Positions 28,940-36,700 of a stretch of DNA of 64,000 nt are shown one piece after another. The translations under genes were made by a program, and so were the position numbers. This DNA is from Cyanobacteria bacterium MAG CAR3_bin_5 (GTDB lineage: Bacteria > Cyanobacteriota > Cyanobacteriia > PCC-6307 > Cyanobiaceae): contig JAPOTR010000004.1 of NCBI GenBank assembly GCA_026709085.1, positions 1 to 64,000 on the forward strand, given 5' to 3'. Positions within the stretch are counted from its first letter, which is position 1; each line of letters begins with the position of its first letter. Under the pieces are notes generated by a model, which worked only from the letters and a program-made list of their open reading frames with translations, was not told the DNA's origin and did no database searches.

Positions 28940-30091
28940 GTGTCCCCATCGCCCCGCCGCACCATGGAGCAGTTGCAACACCGTCAGGCCGCTGGTGATC
29001 TGCGGGTGCGCACCAGCGCGCAGTTCCGTGCGGACGTGGCCACGGTGGGCCTGCAGAAGGCGTTTGCCAGGACGGATGTTCTGGCTGCAGGCGGCTGCAG
29101 CGTCAGCACCCAGGCCAGTCTCGCCATCGGGCTGGGTCCCTGCGATCCCCCGATCCGCATCCAACGGGCTGAACTGGCCGGGGTTCATCTGCAATGCCAC
29201 GGCAGCAACAACAGCCTGACCCTGCCCCTGAGCGGGGGAGACCGCCCGGAACGCAGCGGCGCGGCCGTGTTGGATGCCTTGCTCAAGGGGGCTGCCGTAT
29301 CTTTTGTCGCGTCCGGGGAGAAACAGCCTCAGTTTCCACGGCAGGAACTGGTGACCCAGTTGGATCTGGCCGGCCTGGGCATGACCCGTCTGTTGTTGCC
29401 GCGGGCCATCAGTGAAAACGGCATTGTGGCGGTCAACAGCGGCGAGATGCGCATCTGGTCCTTCCACGGACCTCTGCTGGAGCGACTGGGCAACGGGGTG
29501 TTCACGGCGCCCGGCGGCCGCAGCATTGGCTTGAGCAGCCCTGGTCTGCACTGCCTGGGCGTGGGTTCCCCCGTCTTTGTGGCCGGCGCCGTCGGGGTGG
29601 TTGTGGGGGCGGGCATTGGCCATCAGCCCCACTGCAACCGCCTGCCCAGCGGCCATGCCCTGGCGCCGGGAGCCACGGCGGCGGTCAGCGCCGATGCCGG
29701 ACACATCCAGCCGGCCTGGCTGCGCCCCTGCTGGTTCGGGGAGTTGGGAGCAGGGGTGATGGTGGCCCTGGCCGCCCCTGTCCCTCTGCTGACCATCAGG
29801 GCAGCGGCGGCGGCAGGGGTGGGGGACCATCAACTCCAGGCCCCTGTGCTGGATTTTTCCATTCCCCGCCGGGTCCGTCCCGGGTTTGGTTGTGTTTCCT
29901 ACAAAGACCTTCTCAGTGGGCGGATCACCATCGGGGGACATGCCGTCTCCACGGCATCCGCCACCAGCCTGCGGCTCACCGACCACATCACGGCCGCTCT
30001 GGCGGAAAAGCTGCAGGAGGGGTCCTTCCCTCTGGTTGCCCCCTTCCAGCCCCTTTCCGGGGAGGCGACCTTGACACCCGTCAACAGCTAG
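28940..30091 (+). CDS. DUF39 / homocysteine-biosynthesis family protein
   Basis: 383 residues from GTG at 28940, or 375 from ATG at 28964. Landmarks are RTMEQLQHRQAAGDLRVRTS, DVLAAGGCSVSTQAS, LQCHGSNNSL and, most clearly, GVGSPVFVAGAVGVVVGAGI, matching the GVGSPIFLGGGIGYV signature of DUF39. In methanogens and sulfate reducers members convert aspartate semialdehyde with sulfide to homocysteine. Those enzymes often carry CBS or ferredoxin domains; here no such tail is present. Whether the cyanobacterial protein has the same activity is inference. It is divergent from gyrA. Confidence 0.8.
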   Translation: MSPSPRRTMEQLQHRQAAGDLRVRTSAQFRADVATVGLQKAFARTDVLAAGGCSVSTQASLAIGLGPCDPPIRIQRAELAGVHLQCHGSNNSLTLPLSGGDRPERSGAAVLDALLKGAAVSFVASGEKQPQFPRQELVTQLDLAGLGMTRLLLPRAISENGIVAVNSGEMRIWSFHGPLLERLGNGVFTAPGGRSIGLSSPGLHCLGVGSPVFVAGAVGVVVGAGIGHQPHCNRLPSGHALAPGATAAVSADAGHIQPAWLRPCWFGELGAGVMVALAAPVPLLTIRAAAAAGVGDHQLQAPVLDFSIPRRVRPGFGCVSYKDLLSGRITIGGHAVSTASATSLRLTDHITAALAEKLQEGSFPLVAPFQPLSGEATLTPVNS

Positions 30092-30123
30092 TCTGAATTG
30101 ACGTGCAACGCCCACCAACAGCG

Positions 30124-30543
30124 ATGCAGGACACGAAGGATATGCCTGATCCATCCCGAGCCAGCCGTCAGACGTTTGACGCTCCGTCAGCAGCCCCGGC
30201 GCCCGCCTCCGAGCAGGACGAGGGCAAGGGTGAAGGTGGGGAATTCCAGGCTCTGCTTGATCTCTTGCAAGGCTGGATCGATCAGCAGGGCTGGAGTCTG
30301 TCCTTGAAAAGCCTTGGACGACCCATCCGCAACCTGTTCCTGTTGATCGCTGCTCTGGTGGTGTTTCAACTGGTCAGCGGTGTCGCCGAGGCGTTGAACA
30401 GCATTCCCCTCCTGGGGAACGCCTTGATGCTGGTGGGCCTGGTGCAGATCGCTGTTTTTACCCGTCACAACCTGCTGCGCCAATCGGATCGACAGAACCT
30501 GCGCCAGCGCATTAACACACTGCTGGACGATACGTTTGGCTGA
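30124..30543 (+). CDS. CAAD-domain membrane protein
   Basis: About 139 residues. A disordered N-terminus rich in Ser, Ala and Pro precedes two membrane helices: NLFLLIAALVVFQLVSGVAE and IPLLGNALMLVGLVQIAVFT. A basic, amphipathic end follows, HNLLRQSDRQNLRQRINTLL. This is the layout of CAAD, the thylakoid-anchoring domain found alone or appended to some cyanobacterial aminoacyl-tRNA synthetases; the stand-alone plant relative is CURT1, which curves thylakoids. ATG at 30124 is preferred over GTG at 30103. It is followed 40 bases later by a YggT gene. Confidence 0.7.
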   Translation: MQDTKDMPDPSRASRQTFDAPSAAPAPASEQDEGKGEGGEFQALLDLLQGWIDQQGWSLSLKSLGRPIRNLFLLIAALVVFQLVSGVAEALNSIPLLGNALMLVGLVQIAVFTRHNLLRQSDRQNLRQRINTLLDDTFG

Positions 30544-30583
30544 GACGGCCGGCTCCCGGCGCCGCCTCCCTTTGCATCCGTCC

Positions 30584-30853
30584 ATGTCTCTCGTATTTCT
30601 TGTGATCCAGAGCGTCAACCGGCTGGTTGATCTCTATCAGTTTCTCTTGATTCTCTACATTCTCAGCGGCTGGATTCCCCAACTCAGGCAATCGACAGTG
30701 GGGCACATTCTGGCCCAGTTGAGTGAGCCCTATCTGAGATTGTTCCGAGGAATCTTTCCCCCTTTGGGCGGCATTGACTTCTCTCCCATCCTGGCGTTTA
30801 TTGTGCTGCGCCTGGTTCAAGGAATCTTGAACCGGGCGCTGTGGGCCTTGTAG
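30584..30853 (+). CDS. YggT family membrane protein
   Basis: 89 residues, two membrane helices. The conserved segment is LVDLYQFLLILYILSGWIPQ, followed by ILAQLSEPYLRLFRGIFPPL and GGIDFSPILAFIVLRLVQGI. The P-Y-L-R-x-F-R and G-x-x-D-x-S-P motifs define YggT (Ycf19-like in plastids). The family has been tied to thylakoid or division-related membrane organisation. It probably shares a transcript with the upstream CAAD gene. Confidence 0.9.
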   Translation: MSLVFLVIQSVNRLVDLYQFLLILYILSGWIPQLRQSTVGHILAQLSEPYLRLFRGIFPPLGGIDFSPILAFIVLRLVQGILNRALWAL

Positions 30854-30872
30854 GGGCTGGCCAGTCCAGCCC
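30854..30872. terminator. Hairpin between convergent genes
   Basis: GGGCTGG-CCAGT-CCAGCCC forms a perfect 7-pair, GC-rich stem directly after the yggT stop and 25 bases before the end of the convergent hli gene. It could end transcription in both directions, although no T-run follows on either strand. Confidence 0.5.
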
Positions 30873-30897
30873 GGTGGGGCCGAGAGGAGCAACGGTC

Positions 30898-31098
30898 TCA
30901 ACCGAAGTGCAGTTGACCAAGAATGCTGTAACCGCTGATGGCCTCGGTGAGAACAGCCAGGAGGAAACCCAGCATGGCCACCCGTCCGTTGAGCTTCTCG
31001 GCTTTGGCCAGGCGCTCCCGGCGGATCTGGGCGGCGGCGGTCTCCTGGAACCACTGATGGTTGGAGTTGGCTGGAAGAGAGAAGGAAGTTGAGGTCAT
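30898..31098 (-). CDS. hli: High-light-inducible protein (chlorophyll a/b-binding-like)
   Basis: 66-residue single-helix protein of the light-harvesting-like family, inserted in thylakoids and protecting during chlorophyll and photosystem assembly. The signature is ERLAKAEKLNGRVAMLGF, with the E-x-x-N-x-R chlorophyll-binding motif, followed by LLAVLTEAISGYSILGQL. It is on the opposite strand to its neighbours and reads away from the RRM gene. It is probably light- or stress-regulated, but I see no certain element. Confidence 0.95.
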   Translation of the reverse strand: MTSTSFSLPANSNHQWFQETAAAQIRRERLAKAEKLNGRVAMLGFLLAVLTEAISGYSILGQLHFG

Positions 31099-31289
31099 GG
31101 GATGTCCATGTGTGCAACAAAACTTTACACTGTGATGAAGAGGGTGTCGGGTTCGGGTGACCCTACCCCCGGGATCCGTGTTTGTGCTGCCGGGAAGCGC
31201 TTGGCGGCCCCCATGGTCTTAAGGTGGGAATGGCTGTTGCTCATTTGGGGCGCCAGCCTTCTCTTCTGCGGTTTCAGCCCGCCCGTTTC

Positions 31290-31625
31290 ATGAGCATTTA
31301 CGTCGGCAACGTTCCCTTCACGGCCGAGAAGGAGGACATCCAGGAGCTCTTTGCCTACTACGGCGCTGTGGCCCGTGTGAGCCTTCCCCTCGACCGGGAA
31401 ACAGGCCGAAAGCGCGGGTTCGCCTTTGTAGACATGGTCAACGAGGTTGACGAGCAGTCAGCCATTGACGACCTTCAGGATGTGGAGTGGATGGGGCGCG
31501 CCATTCGTGTCCGCAAGGCGGAGCCTCGCGGCGGTTCCTCGGACCGCCCCCGTCGCAGCGAGCGTCCTACTCCGACGGTGGAACGCCGTACCCCCGATGA
31601 TCCGGGGAACGACGGCCGGAACTGA
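31290..31625 (+). CDS. RNA-binding protein, RRM type
   Basis: 111 residues: one RRM domain (residues 1-80) and a short basic, proline-containing tail. RNP2 is SIYVGNVPF and RNP1 is KRGFAFVDM, with the central aromatic residues present. This is the cyanobacterial Rbp family, often cold-induced. The leader of about 190 bases since the hli start carries no gene I trust. The tail RGGSSDRPRRSERPTP may aid RNA binding. Its 3' end overlaps a possible convergent gene. Confidence 0.93.
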   Translation: MSIYVGNVPFTAEKEDIQELFAYYGAVARVSLPLDRETGRKRGFAFVDMVNEVDEQSAIDDLQDVEWMGRAIRVRKAEPRGGSSDRPRRSERPTPTVERRTPDDPGNDGRN

Positions 31626-31875
31626 TGCCCCAGCCGTCCCAATGGGGATGATCGGGTTGGGGTGGTGGTTCGCCGTTGCCCTTGATGCACCAGGGCTGGG
31701 AAGCACGAATCAACTCCACCTGATTTTCAGGTTGAGATTCCGCTTCCAGAAGGCGTTGAACCATTTGGCAGCGGGCAGCAGCGGCAAGTTCCCCTTCTTC
31801 TGTCCACTCCAGAGCAGCCAACTCTGGCGCGAAGGAATGGAAAGGGGTGGCGGATCGTGGCGTTGTTTTCATCAT
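31567..31875 (-). CDS. Possible small conserved hypothetical protein
   Basis: 102 residues. PFHSFAPELAALEWTEEGEL and AAAARCQMVQRLLEAES look coding-like, and SQPWCIKG is a plausible conserved core. The last 59 bases run antisense to the end of the RRM gene, and that part of the protein is low-complexity. AGGTG lies upstream of the ATG. I think similar short proteins occur in marine Synechococcus, but the family is not named and I cannot check it. Confidence 0.45.
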   Translation of the reverse strand: MMKTTPRSATPFHSFAPELAALEWTEEGELAAAARCQMVQRLLEAESQPENQVELIRASQPWCIKGNGEPPPQPDHPHWDGWGISSGRRSPDHRGYGVPPSE

Positions 31876-31937
31876 GTCTACACCTGGGTCAGGGTTTCCT
31901 AACTGTCCTGCCGTCTTCCCTTTTCCTTAAGGAACTT

Positions 31938-31976
31938 AAGATTTTCTTTTCTTTGTCGGAAAGAAAAGAAAATCTT
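31938..31976. terminator. Perfect 17-base inverted repeat, polypyrimidine/polypurine hairpin
   Basis: Left arm AAGATTTTCTTTTCTTT, loop GTCGG, right arm AAAGAAAAGAAAATCTT, with no mismatch. Just upstream are TTCCTTAAGGAA (31923-31934) and CTTAAG (31935-31940), both self-complementary. It lies between a possible minus-strand gene and the NTRC gene, 25 bases before the NTRC start. The arms are AT-rich rather than GC-rich, which is unusual for an intrinsic terminator in this genome. It may end transcription, control NTRC expression, or be a protein-binding site. Confidence 0.55.
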
Positions 31977-32001
31977 TTCCCTTGTCTGGATTTGTTGATC
32001 C

Positions 32002-33405
32002 ATGGTCTCCCCCTCCCCTTACCCATCCGCAACGGAAAACCTGGTTGTTATCGGCTCAGGTCCGGCAGGATATACGGCTGCCCTCTATGCCGCTCGCGCC
32101 AACCTGGCGCCTCTGCTCATCACCGGCTTCCAGGAGGGGGGCATCCCTGGCGGGCAACTGATGACCACCACCCACGTGGAGAACTTTCCCGGTTTTCCCC
32201 AAGGGATTCTGGGTCCTGAACTCATGGACCGCATGAAGGCCCAGGCTGTGCGCTGGGGAGCCCGTTTGCTGGAGGCGGATGCCGATGGGCTGGACCTGAG
32301 CCGGCGACCGTTCACCATCCAGGCCCAGGGACAGCCTCTGCAGGCCCACGCCGTGATCCTGGCCACGGGGGCCCGCGCCAACCGCCTTCACCTGCCCCAG
32401 GAAGAGCGGTTCTGGAGTCACGGCATCAGCGCTTGTGCCGTATGTGACGGGGCCACTCCCCAATTCCGGGACGAGCCCCTGGCGGTGATTGGGGGTGGGG
32501 GCTCCGCCTGTGAAGAAGCCCATGCCCTGACCAAATACGGTTCCCACGTTCATCTGATTGTGCGCAGCAACCGGTTGCGAGCCTCCAGGGCCATGGCGGA
32601 CCGGGTGATGGCCAACGATCACGTCACCATCCATTGGGACCACGAGGTGGTGGCCCTGCAGGGGGATGATTGGCTCGCGGCCGTCGAACTGCGTCACCGC
32701 CTTGACGGCGCCATAAAGACCCTGCCTGTGCGGGGGCTTTTCTATGCCATCGGCCATACTCCCAATACAGGATTGGTCCAGGGGCAGCTTCCCCTGGATG
32801 GAGACGGCTATCTGCTGCCTCGACAGCCGGGACAACCGGATACGGTCGTCCCCGGCGTCTTCTGGGCCGGGGACGTGGCGGATCGCCGCTGGCGACAGGC
32901 CGTTACGGCGGCGGCCACGGGCTGTCAAGCGGCGCTCGCCGCCGAAGGATGGCTGACGGAGGAGAACTTGGCGGTCCCGGTATCCCGCAACACGCCGGAG
33001 CCGGAACCGGTCCCAACGCCCCAACCGGTAAGCCCCGCCACAGAGGAAACCTATTCCCCCACAGCCCTCTGGCAGCAAGGCAGCTATGCTCTGCGCCGCC
33101 TCTACCATGACAGCCCTGCCCCCCTGGTGGTGATCTACACTGCTCCAGGGTGCGGCCCCTGCCATGTGCTCAAGCCTCAGTTGAAGCGCGTGGTGGCGGA
33201 ACTGTCAGGTCAGGTCCATGCCGTCGAGATCAACATTGAGGCGGAGCCCAACATTGCCCAGCAGGCGGGTGTTTCCGGGACCCCCACCACCCAGGTGTTC
33301 TACAGAAAGGAACTCCGTCACCAGTGGCGCGGCGTCAAGCAACGGCGCGTGATCCGTGCTGAACTGGCGAAGGTGCTGTCTCCCGACGCCAACAGCCGTG
33401 ATTAA
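32002..33405 (+). CDS. ntrC-like (trxB): NADPH-dependent thioredoxin reductase with fused thioredoxin domain (NTRC)
   Basis: 467 residues combining an FAD/NADPH thioredoxin reductase and a C-terminal thioredoxin domain. The FAD site has VVIGSGPAGYTAALYAARAN, the redox pair is CAVC at residues 145-148, and the NADPH site is AVIGGGGSACEEA. After a proline-rich linker, the thioredoxin domain has the active site CGPC (about residues 384-387) in YTAPGCGPCHVLKPQ. NTRC links NADPH to peroxiredoxin reduction and photosynthetic redox control in cyanobacteria and plastids. It overlaps the end of convergent infA by a few bases. Confidence 0.94.
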   Translation: MVSPSPYPSATENLVVIGSGPAGYTAALYAARANLAPLLITGFQEGGIPGGQLMTTTHVENFPGFPQGILGPELMDRMKAQAVRWGARLLEADADGLDLSRRPFTIQAQGQPLQAHAVILATGARANRLHLPQEERFWSHGISACAVCDGATPQFRDEPLAVIGGGGSACEEAHALTKYGSHVHLIVRSNRLRASRAMADRVMANDHVTIHWDHEVVALQGDDWLAAVELRHRLDGAIKTLPVRGLFYAIGHTPNTGLVQGQLPLDGDGYLLPRQPGQPDTVVPGVFWAGDVADRRWRQAVTAAATGCQAALAAEGWLTEENLAVPVSRNTPEPEPVPTPQPVSPATEETYSPTALWQQGSYALRRLYHDSPAPLVVIYTAPGCGPCHVLKPQLKRVVAELSGQVHAVEINIEAEPNIAQQAGVSGTPTTQVFYRKELRHQWRGVKQRRVIRAELAKVLSPDANSRD

Positions 33406-33662
33406 CGGCGACGTCCACCCGGCCGGTGGCCGCCGGAGCGGGGCGCACCCATGTTGCGCTCCCGATAGGTAATGCGGCCACGGGTCAGGTCGTAGGGGCT
33501 GATCTCTACGGTCACCTTGTCCCCCGCCAGCAGCTTGATACGGAATTTGGTGAGCTTTCCGGCAGCACGGCACAGGCATTGGTGTCCTTCTGGCTTGTCA
33601 AGGGTGACCCTGTAAAAGCCATTGCCTTGTTCCCGTTCAATCACGCCAGAGGTTTCAATCAT
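33402..33662 (-). CDS. infA: Translation initiation factor IF-1
   Basis: 86-residue OB-fold factor that binds the 30S A site during initiation. Typical segments are MIETSGVIEREQGNGFYRVT, HQCLCRAAGKLTKFRIKLLA and VEISPYDLTRGRITYRERNM. A basic tail (RSGGHRPGGRRR) is longer than in E. coli IF-1. The ATG at 33662 is preferred over the one five codons upstream. It is not in the spc/alpha operon, where infA often lies between adk and rpmJ; here it overlaps the convergent NTRC gene by four bases. Confidence 0.95.
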   Translation of the reverse strand: MIETSGVIEREQGNGFYRVTLDKPEGHQCLCRAAGKLTKFRIKLLAGDKVTVEISPYDLTRGRITYRERNMGAPRSGGHRPGGRRR

Positions 33663-33701
33663 GGTTGAGCCATGCAAGGCCAGGTTCGGAGAATCAGCTT
33701 A

Positions 33702-36700
33702 TCAGGCTCCCACAGGGGCATCGGCAGGGACTGCGTCACCCTGAACAGGAGTTGAAGACAACCCCAGTCCCTCCTCCTCGGCGGGGGGAACCAGGGCGAC
33801 AAAACGGGATTGCTGCTCCTCCCACTGGGCCAGAATCTCTCCCGCCCTGGGGCTGCCTGTGGCCACCAGATGGTCCTCCAGAAGCGCCTTGAGATGGTTC
33901 GCCAGCACCGTGGATTCCGCCAAGCTGCGCAGTTTAACGGTGTCCCTGTTAATGCGCACAGCCGTGTCCCCCTGTTGAAGCAGGTAGGCCACCCCGCCGG
34001 TCATTCCGGCGGCCACGTTGCGGCCCGTGGGACCCAGCACCACAATCACCCCACCGGTCATGTACTCGCAGCAGTGATCCCCAGCGCCTTCCACCACGGC
34101 CCGGGCGCCGCTGTTGCGCACCCCGAAACGCTCGCCGGCCCGGCCATGGGCAAAGAGCTGTCCCCCCGTGGCTCCGTACAGGCAGGTGTTGCCCAGGATC
34201 ACGTGATTGCCCGCTTGCAGACTGGAGGTTCTGGGAGGCACGATCACCAGGCGTCCGCCGTTCATGCCCTTGCCCACGTAGTCGTTGGCTTCGCCATGGA
34301 GAACCATATCCAGGCCCTGGATGCAGAAGGCGCCAAAGCTCTGCCCCCCACAGCCGCGGAAGCGCAACAGGAGTTGACCGCCAAAGCCCCGGTTGCCGTG
34401 CTGGGCCGCAATCAACCCGGCCAGGCGAGCCCCCACGCTGCGGTCCGTGTTGGCAATCTCCAGATCCACGGTCATGGAGCCATGGTGGGTCACGGCCTGC
34501 TGCAGGGCGGGGTCCGTCAACAAGTCATCCAACAGGACGGGACCGTTGCCATGGGCCTCGGCATCATGGTTAAGCCAACTTCGGTCATCGGCATGGGACA
34601 TGGGCTTCAGCAGGCTGCCCATGTCCACGCCACGGGTTTTGTGCAGGGTGACGTTGCGAGCGGCCAGCAGGTCCACGCGGCCGATCAGATCGTCCATGGA
34701 CCGCAGGCCCAGGCGGCTGATGACTTGGCGCACCTCTTCCGCCACGTAAAGGAAGAAGTTGACCACATGCTCCGGCAGCCCCACGAACCGGCGGCGCAGG
34801 GCTTCCTTCTGGGTGGCCACGCCAACGGGGCACTTGTTGGTATGGCACACCCGGGCCATGATGCATCCCTCGGCGATCATGGCCACCGAACCAAATCCAA
34901 ACTCCTCAGCCCCCAGCAGGGCGGCAATCACCACGTCCCAACCGGTTTTCAGGCCGCCGTCAGCCCGCAGGATCACCCGCTGGCGCAAACCGTTGTCCAG
35001 CAGGCAGCGATGCACTTCCGCCAGGCCCAGTTCCCAGGGAACACCCGCATGCTTGATGGAACTGAGGGGCGAGGCGCCGGTGCCGCCGTCATGGCCGGAA
35101 ATCTGAATCACGTCGGCGTTTGCCTTGGCCACCCCGGCCGCAATGGTGCCAATGCCAATTTCCGCCACCAGCTTCACCGACACCTTCGCGGCGGGATGAA
35201 CCTGGTGCAGGTCATGGATGAGTTGGGCCAGATCCTCGATGGAATAGATGTCGTGGTGGGGCGGCGGCGAGATGAGGGGCACTCCGGCCTTGCTGTTGCG
35301 CAGCCCGGCAATGTAGGTATCCACCTTGGTTCCGGGAAGCTGACCCCCTTCCCCGGGTTTTGCCCCTTGGGCCACCTTGATTTCCAGTTGTCGGCCGGAG
35401 CGCAGATAAGCGGGAGTGACGCCAAAGCGCCCGGAAGCCACCTGTTTGATGGCGGAGCAGGCCGTATCGCCGGGGCGCAGACCCCGCAGGTGGGGCAGGG
35501 TGGGAGAGTGCCCCGCCTCATCCACGTCGGTGAGCGCCCCGTAGCGCACCGGATCTTCCCCGCCTTCGCCACTGTTGCTCTTGCCGCCAATGCGGTTGAG
35601 GGCAACGGCCAGGGTTTCATGGGCCTCCCGGGAGAGGGCCCCCAGGCTCATGCCCCCGGTGCAGAAGCGCCGGCAGATGTGGTCAACGCTTTCCACCTCC
35701 TCCAGGGGGGTGGGGGATTGGGCCACACGGAACTCCAGAAGATCCCGCAGGGTGGTGGGGGGGCGCCGCTCCAGCAGTTGCTGGTAGGTGGTGAAGTGGT
35801 CGTAGCCCGGTCCCTGGGCAAGGGCCTTGTGGAGCGCCTTGGCCATCTCCGGGCTGTTGAGGTGATATTCGCCCCCTGTGCGGTACTGCACAAAGCCCAT
35901 GAACTCCAACTTGCTGCGGCTCAATTCCGGGAAAGCCTTGCTGTGGAAAGCCAGAGTCTCACTGGCCAGTTCGGCGAAGCTGAGGCCCGCCACACGGCTG
36001 GTGGTGCCACGGAAGGCTGTGGCAATCAAATCGGCCCCGATGCCCACGGCTTCAAAAATCTGGGCGCCGTGATAACTGGATAGCAGGGAGATGCCGATTT
36101 TCGAGAGGATTTTCCGCAGACCCGCCTCCAGGGCGTAGCGCACGTTGGCCTGGGCCTGGGCGGCATCCATGGCGGGCAGCGTGCCCCGCTCGATCATCTT
36201 GACGGTGCGGGGATGGTTGCGCCAGTGGCGGGTAATCTCCCAGGTGAGCCATGGGCAGACGGCGCTGGCGCCATAGCCGATGAGACAGGCCAGGTGATGG
36301 GTGGTCCAGCATTGGGCCGTCTCCACCACCAGGGAAACCCGCAGTCGCAAGCCGGCGCGAATCAGATGGTGATGGACGGCGCCCGTGGCCAGCAACGGCG
36401 GAATGATGCTGTGCATGGGGCCAAGGCCACCGTCCTGACGGTCCGAGAAGACGAGAATCTCCGCGCCGCGCCGCACCGCTTGCTCCGCTTGACGGCAGAG
36501 TTGCTCCACGGCCTTTTGCAGGCCATCCGGGCCGGTGGCCACAGGAAACAGGGTGCTGAGGTGCTGGAGCCTCCAGCCGGATGTGCTCAACCGGCTCAAC
36601 TCGGCCTCGTTGAGCAACGGGGAAGGGAGGTCCAGGCGGCGCGCCCCCTCGGCGGATGGCTGCAGCGCCGATCCACGGGCCCCCAGGTGAACGGCAAGGC

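Noticed and set aside
31102-31293. Short frame upstream of the RRM gene
   Set aside because: It has weak composition and no motif, and it more likely represents the 5' leader of the RNA-binding protein mRNA.
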